Below, in pieces: positions 9,046 to 17,007 of a stretch of DNA of 64,000 nucleotides (positions are counted from its first letter, which is position 1; each line of letters begins with the position of its first letter). Both the position numbers and the translations under genes were made by a program. Source of the stretch: Bacillota bacterium (GTDB taxonomy: Bacteria; Bacillota; Clostridia; Lachnospirales; Lachnospiraceae). Below the pieces are notes generated by a model. The model saw only the letters and a program-made list of their open reading frames with translations, did no database searches and was not told the DNA's origin. The stretch lies in NCBI GenBank assembly GCA_023398375.1, contig JAEWSH010000133.1, positions 282,256-346,255 on the forward strand, read 5' to 3'.

Positions 9046-9130
9046 GTGTTAGAAGAAATTCTAAGCAGCAAAAATACTGTTTAGAATTTCTAAATCTCAC
9101 ACAGGAAGATGCCTCTTACGAGTCTTCTTC
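9046..9130. repeat. Composite hairpin repeat, copy 2
   Basis: Second copy of the element at 6826-6910. It shares an AGAAATTCTAAG start, the AAAAATACTG centre, a TAAATCTCACAC block and a terminal GAAGA...TCTTCTTC hairpin. The left hairpin is a perfect 11-bp stem here: AGAAATTCTAA (9054-9064) with TTAGAATTTCT (9081-9091). Similarity over the whole composite, not only in the stems, shows common ancestry. Confidence 0.75.
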
Positions 9131-9144
9131 TCACTGATTATTTG

Positions 9145-9161
9145 TGCCGCTTGTAGCGGCA
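9145..9161. repeat. Short GC-rich hairpin
   Basis: TGCCGC, loop TTGTA, then GCGGCA. No T run follows, so a complete intrinsic terminator is not supported. It sits between two larger repeats in the 8811-9433 gap. Confidence 0.5.
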
Positions 9162-9170
9162 TGTCGGGAT

Positions 9171-9412
9171 GTGTGAAAAAATTATAGTAGAACTTGGCTT
9201 CGTCAATTTGCACATATACTTACCAAACAAAAATTGATGCACAACATAGTTTGGTGAGCAACTGTATGAAGCGCTGGTACTTAGAACATGTATTTTATGT
9301 TCTTATGTACCACTGCGTGCTGAATCCAAGCGGGAGCGCGTTGCGAATGAACTATGTTGTGTATCAATATTGTGTAAACGTAAATGTGCAAATTGACGAA
9401 TTCAATATGTAA
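9171..9412. mobile_element. MITE-like palindromic element, copy 1, carrying a nested palindrome
   Basis: The left end GTGTGAAAAAATTATAGTAG is a diverged form of the GTGTCAAAAGCTTATCA end seen in the other copies. Inner arms GAACTTGGCTTCGTCAATTT (from 9190) and GTGCAAATTGACGAATTC (9386-9403) are inverted relative to each other. The centre is enlarged by a second palindrome with ends TTGATGCACAACATAGTT (9234-9251) and AACTATGTTGTGTATCAA (9350-9367), one mismatch apart. The right-hand GCTTTTGACAC end is missing. No transposase is encoded, so any movement would need one supplied in trans. Confidence 0.72.
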
Positions 9413-9433
9413 AAAGAAAGTCAGGAAGCGGAT

Positions 9434-10498
9434 ATGAAAATAATAGAGAATTACGAGCCGCCGGCGGTTCCGGGGGAGTGTGCGGAGTTGATCACGGTGA
9501 TTGTGGCTGTTTATAATATTGAGGCTTATCTGGACAGGTGTGTACGTTCGATCATGAGGCAGACATATCGGAATCTGCAGATTATTTTAGTAGATGACGG
9601 GGCAACGGATGAGAGCGGTAAGATGTGTGACGCATATGCCTCTGAGGATGAACGTATTGAGGTGGTGCATAAAAAGAACGGTGGACTGTCAGATGCGCGT
9701 AATGCAGGGATGAAGATTGCTAAGGGCACATATATTGCTTTTGTAGATGGGGATGACTGGATCGACGAGCAGATGTATGAATCCATGCTCGGGGCTATGG
9801 TTGAGCAGACAGCAGACATATCGATCTGCAGATATCGTCAGGTATATCCGGAGGAGACCATAGACGAGTCTACAAAGAAGGCAGTTATTTTTCAAGACAG
9901 ACAGGCACTGGCATGTCTCATTGAAGAACAGGATGAATATCAGCTGCAGAATGCAGCATGGAATAAGTTATACCGGAGAGATTTGTTACAGGGACAGGAA
10001 TTTCCGGTTGGCAGATGGTATGAAGATATTGTATACACGGCTATACTGCTAAGTAAGGTGAAGCGTTGCGTGTATTTAGACAGAGCATTTTATAATTATG
10101 TATTGGACCGAAAAGGCAGTATCATGTCGCATGGATTAAATGTGCGTATTCTGACAGATCAGATACCGGCTTATATGGAAAAAACAGAATTCTTACGGAG
10201 TATAGGGGAAGATACTCTGGCTGATATTCATAATTATTTCACGTATAAGAGGCTTTTACTATTATTTACCCAATTCAGAAGAAGTAAGGACAAGAACCGA
10301 AAGAAATTCTGTGTGGAACTAAGAAATATGATTCTTTCAGAGCAGGGACAGTTTGATGCCGCATTTACCTGTGAAGCGGCGAACCCGAATGAGTATATAA
10401 AGATGAAAATTTTTATGAAATCAACGATACTTTATAATGTTGTGATGGATATCAATGATGCTTTTATCATTCCTTACAAACAATGGAAGCTTAAATAA
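9434..10498 (+). CDS. GT2-family glycosyltransferase
   Basis: GT-A fold enzyme of 354 residues. The N-terminal ITVIVAVYNIEAYLDRCVRS is the family's opening strand and helix. VDDGATDES near residue 55 binds the nucleotide, and FVDGDDWID near residue 105 is the DxD-type metal site. It probably adds a sugar to the repeat unit on the cytoplasmic face; no membrane segment is obvious. The C-terminal half is helical and not diagnostic of donor. It begins shortly after a palindromic element and ends 23 bases before the fucosyltransferase gene, so the two are probably co-transcribed. Confidence 0.9.
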   Translation: MKIIENYEPPAVPGECAELITVIVAVYNIEAYLDRCVRSIMRQTYRNLQIILVDDGATDESGKMCDAYASEDERIEVVHKKNGGLSDARNAGMKIAKGTYIAFVDGDDWIDEQMYESMLGAMVEQTADISICRYRQVYPEETIDESTKKAVIFQDRQALACLIEEQDEYQLQNAAWNKLYRRDLLQGQEFPVGRWYEDIVYTAILLSKVKRCVYLDRAFYNYVLDRKGSIMSHGLNVRILTDQIPAYMEKTEFLRSIGEDTLADIHNYFTYKRLLLLFTQFRRSKDKNRKKFCVELRNMILSEQGQFDAAFTCEAANPNEYIKMKIFMKSTILYNVVMDINDAFIIPYKQWKLK

Positions 10499-10521
10499 AG
10501 AAAATATGAGGTCGTGTTACT

Positions 10522-11373
10522 ATGATAATTGTGCAGATGTCTGGGGGACTGGGAAATCAGATGTTCCAGTATGCCCTGTATAGACAGCTTCTTGCAATGG
10601 GCAGGGAGGTAAAAATAGATGATGAAACCTGTTATGTGGAAGATGGGACGAGGGCAAGGCAATTGTCTGTTTTTGGGATTACGTATGACAAGGCAGCACG
10701 GGAGGAATTGATCGCATTGACGGACGCCAGGATGGATATTGTGAGCCGTATCCGCCGTAAGATATGCGGCCGCAGGACAAAATCCTATATGGAACGGCAG
10801 TTCAATTTTGATGATAAGGTCTTCCAGCTGGAAGAAGCTTATTTGGAAGGCTGTTGGCAGAGTGAGAAGTATTTTCCGATGGTAAAAGAAGAATTAAGGC
10901 AGGCATTTATAATACAGATGTCAATGAATGAGGAGACCCGGAACTACCTGGATCAGATAGAACAGACAGAAGCAATCAGTGTGCACATCCGCAGAGGAGA
11001 CTATCTGCAAGATGCTCAGCAGGTTACGTATGGCGGAATCTGTACGGACAACTACTATGAACGTGCCATAGATCTAATGCAGGAAAGACATCCGCAGGCG
11101 ACATTCTATCTGTTTTCCAATGATGCTGCGTGGGTGAGAGAACATATGTCAGGCGGCCAATTTATCGTAGTAGATTGTAATGATGAATCGACAGGATACC
11201 TGGATATGCTTCTGATGAGCAGATGCCGGCACCATATCATAGCGAACAGTAGCTTCAGCTGGTGGGGCGCATGGCTGAACCGGAATCCGGCTAAGGAAAT
11301 CATCGCACCGAAAAAATGGCTGAATGGAAGAGATTGCAGCGATATCTACACAGATTGCATGCTTGCTATTTGA
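10522..11373 (+). CDS. GT11-family fucosyltransferase (alpha-1,2 type)
   Basis: Protein of 283 residues with the GT11 hallmarks: GGLGNQMFQYALYRQL near the start, the HIRRGDY motif at about residues 155-161 that binds the GDP-fucose phosphates, and a C-terminal NSSFSWWGAWLN segment. Characterised GT11 members move L-fucose from GDP-fucose to a galactose 2-hydroxyl. A fucose or related 6-deoxyhexose branch is therefore likely in this glycan. No GDP-fucose synthesis genes (gmd, fcl) are visible in the window. Two more GT11-type genes occur, at 13524 (divergent) and 60230. Confidence 0.92.
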   Translation: MIIVQMSGGLGNQMFQYALYRQLLAMGREVKIDDETCYVEDGTRARQLSVFGITYDKAAREELIALTDARMDIVSRIRRKICGRRTKSYMERQFNFDDKVFQLEEAYLEGCWQSEKYFPMVKEELRQAFIIQMSMNEETRNYLDQIEQTEAISVHIRRGDYLQDAQQVTYGGICTDNYYERAIDLMQERHPQATFYLFSNDAAWVREHMSGGQFIVVDCNDESTGYLDMLLMSRCRHHIIANSSFSWWGAWLNRNPAKEIIAPKKWLNGRDCSDIYTDCMLAI

Positions 11374-11386
11374 GGTGATAACTCAA

Positions 11387-11563
11387 GTGTCAAAAGCCTA
11401 CCGCCGGTATGTACCACTGCGGCTAAGTCCAAGAGGGAGCGTGTTGCGAATGAACTATGTTGTGCATCAATATAATTCATGACAAGTGAAGCGGCTTGCC
11501 GGTACATCTTGTTGCATAGTGGGTGCAAATTGACGAACTCGAATATAAACATGCTTTTGACAC
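11387..11563. mobile_element. MITE-like palindromic element, copy 2
   Basis: Ends GTGTCAAAAGC (11387-11397) and GCTTTTGACAC (11553-11563) are perfect inverted repeats; two more bases on each side also pair. The interior contains pieces homologous to the nested palindrome of copy 1 (TGTACCACTGCG, GAATGAACTATGTTGTGCAT) and the GTGCAAATTGACGAA inner arm. It is therefore a mosaic of the same element types in a different order. No coding capacity is credible. It occupies most of the 273-base gap before the ABC transporter gene. Confidence 0.78.
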
Positions 11564-11585
11564 TTCAACCAATATTTAGTAAAAT
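11557..11585 (+). promoter_or_regulatory. Predicted sigma-A promoter formed by the element's right end
   Basis: TTGACA (11557-11562) lies inside the GCTTTTGACAC terminal repeat. After a 17-base spacer comes TAAAAT (11580-11585). It would start transcription near 11592 and drive the ABC transporter gene whose GTG start is at 11647. The match is to the consensus only; a nearby TATAAT (11585-11590) is too far from TTGACA to be its partner. Confidence 0.55.
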
Positions 11586-11646
11586 ATAATGTACTGCAAT
11601 GAAAGCGTATCAGTATATAAGAAATTGAGATACAAGGAGATATACC

Positions 11647-13389
11647 GTGAGTATTACGATATTAAAGAAACTGACATGTATTTTGAATAAAAAACAGCAG
11701 ACCAAGATTGCCGGTCTGGGAGTATTGATCTTGATCGGAGGTTTATTGGAGACACTGGGAGTTTCCATGATTCTGCCGCTGGTTACGGCAATATTGGATG
11801 TAGACAGGATGAGTAAGAACAGATATGTACAAATGATATGCGATAGCATGCATATTGACAATATGAATGATTTCATTATCCTGTTGCTGGTTACTGTGAT
11901 TCTGATCTTTGTGATAAAAAATGCATACTTGCTATTTCTCGCGTATGTTCAGGCAAGATTTGTAAATGGCAATCAGCACCGTGCAGGCAGTTATATGCTG
12001 GAAGAATATCTGAACCGTTCTTACGAGTTCTATCTGAATGCAGATATTCCGACTATTTTCCGTATTCTGGATGGGGATATCCCGAAAGTATTCCAATTGC
12101 TGATGTCATTCATAAAGCTGGTAACAGAAGTAGTGGTAGCATTATGTCTCTTCATTCTGCTGCTCGTCATCGATTTCCGCATGACACTGATGATGATGGC
12201 CATGTTATTGCTCATGACATTGATCATCGTAAAAATATTGAAACCGATCCTGAATAAGATAGGAAAAGAGAATCAGGATGTGCAGAGTATTGCCGGACGC
12301 TGGAGAACGAAGTCTGTATACGGAATAAAAGATGTTAAGGTATTGAATAGAGAACATTTTTTTGCCTCATTCTATGAAAAGCATACCAAATACGGAACCG
12401 AGCTTACCATTAAATATTCCGTACTGAACAGCGTGCCAAGAACAATCATAGAGACTGCCTGCATAGCGGGCGTTTTGGCATATATTGCGATCTGTATCGC
12501 AACAGGTACGAATGTGACATCACTATTATCACAGATTACTGCATTTGGTATCGCGGCGATCCGCCTGATGCCGAGTATGAACCGAATCAACACATATCTG
12601 ACAGACATTGCATTTTTTGAGCCTTCTTTGGATTATGTATATGACCATGTAGATTTTACAAAATTCAAGAAAGAAGGACACTATGTAGCAGATAAGCCGA
12701 AAAATTCGGAACCTGTCGTAATTGATGATGATATACGATTAGAACATATCACGTATCGATATCCGAATACAGATAAGAAGATTCTGGACGACGCCGGAAT
12801 GGTGATTCCATTTGGAAGATCTGTTGGAGTCGTAGGACCATCCGGAGCAGGCAAGTCGACTGTCATAGACATTATCCTGGGTCTGTTACGTCCTGAATCC
12901 GGGCAGATCATGTGTAAGAACAGAGATGTATTTGATAACTACCCATCCTGGTTGAGCAATATAGGATATATACCGCAGACGATCTATCTGTCGGATGATT
13001 CCATACGTGATAATATTGCATTTGGAGTTCCCAAAGACGAGATAGATGATGCCAGAATATGGAAAGTTCTGGAAGAAGCGCAGATGAAGAACTTTGTAGA
13101 GCAGCTTCCGGAGGGATTGGATACCTCAACAGGTGACAGAGGTGTCAGAATATCAGGCGGCGAGAGACAAAGACTTGGTATCGCAAGAGCACTATATCAT
13201 AATCCGGATATTCTGGTATTCGATGAAGCAACATCCGCACTTGACAATGCGACAGAGAAGGCAGTCATGGAAGCGATCGAAAGTTTTCACGGCAAGAAGA
13301 CATTGGTCATCATAGCACACAGACTGAATACATTAGAACAATGCGATATCCTCTACCGTGTGCAAAACGGAAAGATCGTGGCAGAATAG
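11647..13389 (+). CDS. ABC half-transporter with fused membrane and ATPase domains (PglK/MsbA-type flippase)
   Basis: Protein of 580 residues. A transmembrane domain (about residues 1-330) is followed by a nucleotide-binding domain with Walker A GPSGAGKST (397-405), the ABC signature ISGGERQR (about 502-509) and Walker B ILVFDEATSALD (about 522-533). Layout and sequence resemble PglK-type lipid-linked oligosaccharide flippases. The start is GTG 11647, with AAGGAG upstream in ACAAGGAGATATACC. No Wzx-type flippase is visible in the window, so this protein and the paralogue at 27883 are the best candidates for moving the undecaprenyl-linked repeat unit across the membrane. A terminator-like hairpin follows. 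Confidence 0.9.
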   Translation: MSITILKKLTCILNKKQQTKIAGLGVLILIGGLLETLGVSMILPLVTAILDVDRMSKNRYVQMICDSMHIDNMNDFIILLLVTVILIFVIKNAYLLFLAYVQARFVNGNQHRAGSYMLEEYLNRSYEFYLNADIPTIFRILDGDIPKVFQLLMSFIKLVTEVVVALCLFILLLVIDFRMTLMMMAMLLLMTLIIVKILKPILNKIGKENQDVQSIAGRWRTKSVYGIKDVKVLNREHFFASFYEKHTKYGTELTIKYSVLNSVPRTIIETACIAGVLAYIAICIATGTNVTSLLSQITAFGIAAIRLMPSMNRINTYLTDIAFFEPSLDYVYDHVDFTKFKKEGHYVADKPKNSEPVVIDDDIRLEHITYRYPNTDKKILDDAGMVIPFGRSVGVVGPSGAGKSTVIDIILGLLRPESGQIMCKNRDVFDNYPSWLSNIGYIPQTIYLSDDSIRDNIAFGVPKDEIDDARIWKVLEEAQMKNFVEQLPEGLDTSTGDRGVRISGGERQRLGIARALYHNPDILVFDEATSALDNATEKAVMEAIESFHGKKTLVIIAHRLNTLEQCDILYRVQNGKIVAE

Positions 13390-13405
13390 TAACAAGTTTG
13401 CTTTG

Positions 13406-13427
13406 GAAGAACGCTAAACCGTTCTTC
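13406..13427 (+). terminator. Hairpin after the first ABC transporter gene
   Basis: GAAGAACG (13406-13413), loop CTAAAC, CGTTCTTC (13420-13427), then TATTGT. It is a perfect 8-bp stem placed 17 bases after the stop codon. The downstream T tract is weak, so termination may be partial. Confidence 0.5.
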
Positions 13428-13455
13428 TATTGTGAGAAGCCTCCTATAAAGATTC

Positions 13456-13508
13456 AAGTGTCAAAAGCTTATCATAGAACTTGGCTTTGTCAATTGACGA
13501 ATTCAAAA
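13456..13508. mobile_element. MITE-like palindromic element, copy 3 (truncated)
   Basis: It begins AAGTGTCAAAAGCTTATCAT and continues GAACTTGGCTTTGTCAATTG-ACGAATTC, exactly the left half and inner junction of the family, but it lacks the loop and the right GCTTTTGACAC end. It lies directly upstream of the ribosome site of the following GT11-like gene. The internal deletion joins the two inner arms. Confidence 0.7.
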
Positions 13509-13523
13509 AAAGAAAGGGCGCAT

Positions 13524-14555
13524 ATGTTAGGAACAGAACTTTTAAAGGGACAAGGATTAGGCAACCAATTATTTTGTTATGTAACGACCAGATGTATCGC
13601 GATGGAGAAAGGATATGATTACAGTATTCTTGGCAGTGAGACACTGGCGAATAATATTCACAGTAATTGCGGACTGTACTTTATGGATCTGGAATTCGGT
13701 GCGCCTTCTAAGAGAGAAGATTATACAAGAGAATATTGGGAAAAAGAGGACAGATTATTTTTACCGAATTCACGTCATGATCTGGAACACGGTGCGTATG
13801 TGACAGGAACAGACCAGACGCTGTTAGATATTGAAGATCATGTACTGATAGCCGGAAATATGCAGGCGGAAGATTATTATAGTAAATATAAAGAAGATAT
13901 TAAGCGGTGGCTCAAGGTAAAGGCGGAGTATGACTGCTATGAATACAGCAGGGACAACCTTTGCATCTTACACCTTCGCTGCACAGATTATATGGATTCA
14001 CCGGAATTATTCTTAAGGCGTAAATATTGGCTGGACGGCATGACAAATATGCGGAAGATCAGACCGGATATGGAATTCATGATCATTACGAATGATACCA
14101 AAGAAGCAGAGAAGCTGATACCGGGTGTCAAAGCATATAATTTTAATCTTGCAAAGGATTATGCAATTATTAAAAATGCAAAGTATCTGCTGCTGGCAAA
14201 TTCGTCTTTTACATACTTTCCTGCATTTACAAGTGATGTGGAGCAATATGTAATAGCACCGAAGTACTGGGCGCGCCATAACGTATCAGATGGCTATTGG
14301 GCATCGGAACAGAATATCTATGAGGGATTCCATTACATGGATAGGGATGGTAAGATATTTACAGCAGAAGAATGCAGGCAGGAACTTCAAATATATAAAA
14401 AGAACTCAAACAAATACCGGAGGCTGAATGTGAAGCCGGAAGGAATTTTATTACAATTATATAAGATAAAGAGTAAGTACATCTATGAAAAGTATCATAT
14501 GCTTAAAATTTACCGAGGCATCAAGAGAAGAATCAGAAAACTGATGAACCAGTAA
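13524..14555 (+). CDS. GT11-like glycosyltransferase (divergent fucosyltransferase family)
   Basis: The start is ATG 13524 (MLGTELLKGQGLGNQLF); the longer open frame from 13341 overlaps the ABC gene and the repeat and has no ribosome site. The 343 residues show the GT11 layout: an N-terminal GQGLGNQLFCYVTTR block, HLRCTDY at about residues 150-156 in place of HxRRGDY, and a C-terminal LLANSSFTYFPAF block. The arginine-to-cysteine change and the long C-terminal tail make this a distant member. GDP-fucose or another GDP-deoxyhexose as donor is plausible but not proven. Confidence 0.78.
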   Translation: MLGTELLKGQGLGNQLFCYVTTRCIAMEKGYDYSILGSETLANNIHSNCGLYFMDLEFGAPSKREDYTREYWEKEDRLFLPNSRHDLEHGAYVTGTDQTLLDIEDHVLIAGNMQAEDYYSKYKEDIKRWLKVKAEYDCYEYSRDNLCILHLRCTDYMDSPELFLRRKYWLDGMTNMRKIRPDMEFMIITNDTKEAEKLIPGVKAYNFNLAKDYAIIKNAKYLLLANSSFTYFPAFTSDVEQYVIAPKYWARHNVSDGYWASEQNIYEGFHYMDRDGKIFTAEECRQELQIYKKNSNKYRRLNVKPEGILLQLYKIKSKYIYEKYHMLKIYRGIKRRIRKLMNQ

Positions 14556-14617
14556 ATCAAAATAGAAAATAAGCGGGCGAATGGGACATAGCTGTGCCCT
14601 GCTGGGAGAGATAGAAT

Positions 14618-16264
14618 ATGATTAGGAATCAGACAGATAAAAGGAATGGGAAGCGTAGTCAAAGGCCTTTACGGGAAATCGTAATGCAAAACAAAGCAGA
14701 AATCCTGTTATGCATACTCGCATTTGCGTTTTTCTTATATATGGCCATGAACAAGTTAATGGCAACACCGTTATGGCTGGATGAAACCCTGGAATATTAT
14801 ATTTCAAAATACATGACAGGTGAGATTTCATGGTACAGCAATAACGGTATTATGGGGACGACGAACATGTATCAGAGAATGCTGGGAGGCTTTCAACCAC
14901 CACTGTATAATTTTCTGATGTATTTCTGGATCGCGATCAGTGACACGGAATGGTGGTTCCGCATCTGGAATGTGCTGATGAGTGCGCTGGCGGCAATTGG
15001 GGTTTATAAGACGGTAAAGAGAGTGAGTTCCTATCGTGTGGCTGCACTCTCCGTTGTTATTTATTCCTGTATCTATGAAGTCATTTATTACACGCAGGAA
15101 TGTGCGGAATATTCCATGCTATTGATGTCTATCGCATGGCTTGTGTATTTTTACTTTAAACTATTCGAGAACTTGAATCTTAACAGTATGATCTGGTTCG
15201 CGGTATTCTGCAGTATTGCGATGTATACACAATATGGGGCAGCATTTGTGGTAGCTCCGCTGCTGCTGAGTATTCTGATCAGAGTCCTGCAGACAAAAAG
15301 AGCGGTTGCCATAAAGCAGCTGGTGGTCGTATATCTGGTTACATTTTTAACAGCTGCAGTTCCGTTGATCATGTTCTTTCTCCTTCCGCAGATGGAGAAT
15401 CAGGTACCATCTTCTGAGAATGTGGAGGCATGGAATTTTTACAATAACAGTGTAGTACAGGATTTCATTCATATGTTCATTGATGTATTCAGATGGAATA
15501 CGATCGAATCCATTACAAGATTTTTCTATCCGGCACTGGCAGTCAGTATCGGATTACTGTTGATTTCTATTTTCTTATTGGCATTCAGCAAGGATAAATT
15601 ACTGAAGCATTTACTGCTATGTAATCTGGGAACCTGGATCTTATATTATATTCCGACCAGGGCAGGTATCTATGCAAGAGGATATTTTGGATTCCGTTAT
15701 AATATCTTCTTTATTCCTCTATGGCTCATAAGTATGATCTATATGCTATATGAGGTGTATCGTATTCTGGGCCGGATGAAAAATGTACAGAGCAGAAGAA
15801 ATATACAGCGTGCATACTGTATCCTGATGGCAGTAATGGCTGCAGGATATTGTATTTATGGAGCGCATCAGATCAATAAGGGATGGGAAAAAGCTGATAC
15901 GAGAGGCTGCGTGAAGGCATGGTATGAGAAAGAAGGCTATCAGGTACCGACATTTGTTGAAATCAATCAGGCACCAAGTTTTTCCTATTATTTTGAACAT
16001 GACGACAGATATCGGGCTGACTATGAAAAAAATGTCTATAGAGAAGAAATACAGATCGGTTTCGAAGAAGATAAGTATAAAGAAGAATATACAGAGTACG
16101 AGGAATATCTGAAGGATACATTCGGAGAAAAACTTCCGGATGCGATGTATCTTTTCGTAGGAAATAAAGAAGAGTCCAGATTATTTCCTGTTTTGGAGGA
16201 TAGAGGCTATACGATCGAGGAAGTCTATAAGACGACTGCTCAGCTCTATTACGCGCACAAATAA
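14618..16264 (+). CDS. GT-C type membrane glycosyltransferase (PMT/ArnT-like)
   Basis: Polytopic protein of 548 residues with about 10-11 hydrophobic segments. The first outside loop carries LWLDETLEYY, with Asp55-Glu56 in the position of the catalytic acidic pair of PMT/ArnT-family enzymes, followed by a GGFQPPLYNFLMYFW segment that matches the second conserved loop. Such enzymes use polyprenyl-phosphate sugars on the extracellular face. The C-terminal soluble part (about residues 430-548) is acidic and Tyr-rich. It could decorate the exported glycan or a surface protein. A GtrB-like gene at 48290 could make the lipid-linked donor. Confidence 0.8.
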   Translation: MIRNQTDKRNGKRSQRPLREIVMQNKAEILLCILAFAFFLYMAMNKLMATPLWLDETLEYYISKYMTGEISWYSNNGIMGTTNMYQRMLGGFQPPLYNFLMYFWIAISDTEWWFRIWNVLMSALAAIGVYKTVKRVSSYRVAALSVVIYSCIYEVIYYTQECAEYSMLLMSIAWLVYFYFKLFENLNLNSMIWFAVFCSIAMYTQYGAAFVVAPLLLSILIRVLQTKRAVAIKQLVVVYLVTFLTAAVPLIMFFLLPQMENQVPSSENVEAWNFYNNSVVQDFIHMFIDVFRWNTIESITRFFYPALAVSIGLLLISIFLLAFSKDKLLKHLLLCNLGTWILYYIPTRAGIYARGYFGFRYNIFFIPLWLISMIYMLYEVYRILGRMKNVQSRRNIQRAYCILMAVMAAGYCIYGAHQINKGWEKADTRGCVKAWYEKEGYQVPTFVEINQAPSFSYYFEHDDRYRADYEKNVYREEIQIGFEEDKYKEEYTEYEEYLKDTFGEKLPDAMYLFVGNKEESRLFPVLEDRGYTIEEVYKTTAQLYYAHK

Positions 16265-16284
16265 GCATATGGAAGGAATATTCT

Positions 16285-16992
16285 ATGAGTGAAATGAAAA
16301 ACGGAAAATTACAGCTGCCAAATGTTACTTTACTAGCGATGACAAGTGTAAAAATAAAAGAAACCATAAAAGCTATGCAGTATAGTATGCAGGGAATCGA
16401 TTTTGCAGAAGCAGTTCTGATCACTCACAGGAGACCGTTCTTTCTTCCAAAAGAAATCACTTATAAACACATTGATAAGCTGACGGATATTGATCGATTT
16501 AATTACGAGACAGTATATAATATGGGCGAATATGCAGACAATGATTTTGCATTATTAGTGCATTATGATGGATTTGTGGTACATCCGGAAATGTGGCGCG
16601 ATGAATTTTTGGAATATGATTATATTGGTTCTCCATGGCCGCTCCCTAAGGAGGGAGATATGACGACCTATCGTGATATCCATGGTAACATCTGCCGGGT
16701 CGGTAACAGCGTGTCGCTTCGAAGCAAACGCCTCATGGATTTTCCAAAGAAGGCAGATATCCCCTGGACGGGAGAAGAGAAGGATGGCTTCGTGTATTAT
16801 AATGAAGACGGATTCATCTGCTGTAAGATCAGGCACTTACTAGAGGCAGAAGGTATGAAGATCGCACCGATAGAAGTTGCAAAATACTTTGGACATGAGA
16901 ATATGATCCCGGAGATAGAGGGAATCACCCCGTTTGTATTCCACAAATGGTATGGAACCAATGCACAGTATCCTAATTTTTGTAAAAAGTAA
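16285..16992 (+). CDS. DUF5672-family protein (probable glycosyltransferase)
   Basis: Protein of 235 residues matching the DUF5672 pattern: an N-terminal LPNVTLLAMTSVKIKETIKA strand-helix, a central YDGFVVHPEMWRDEFLEYDY-type segment, a GSPWP motif and a NSVSLRSKRLMDF block. Members are found in polysaccharide and glycosylation loci and are usually regarded as glycosyltransferases, although activity is not well established. No membrane segments or signal peptide are visible. It starts 20 bases after the GT-C gene and ends 15 bases before the GT17 gene, so all three are probably co-transcribed. Confidence 0.8.
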   Translation: MSEMKNGKLQLPNVTLLAMTSVKIKETIKAMQYSMQGIDFAEAVLITHRRPFFLPKEITYKHIDKLTDIDRFNYETVYNMGEYADNDFALLVHYDGFVVHPEMWRDEFLEYDYIGSPWPLPKEGDMTTYRDIHGNICRVGNSVSLRSKRLMDFPKKADIPWTGEEKDGFVYYNEDGFICCKIRHLLEAEGMKIAPIEVAKYFGHENMIPEIEGITPFVFHKWYGTNAQYPNFCKK

Positions 16993-17007
16993 AACAGGAG
17001 AATAGAA

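Noticed and set aside
8862..9137. Open frames on both strands across the palindromic gap (91 and 71 codons)
   Set aside because: They exist only because the palindrome reads similarly on both strands. There is no good ribosome site and the predicted peptides mirror each other.
9194..9412. 72-codon open frame within MITE-like copy 1
   Set aside because: It lies wholly inside the repeat, has no ribosome site, and is not kept in the other copies.
13341..13523. N-terminal extension of the GT11-like gene
   Set aside because: It would overlap the ABC gene and run through the terminator hairpin and truncated repeat; GT11 proteins start at the GQGLGNQLF block, and ATG 13524 fits.
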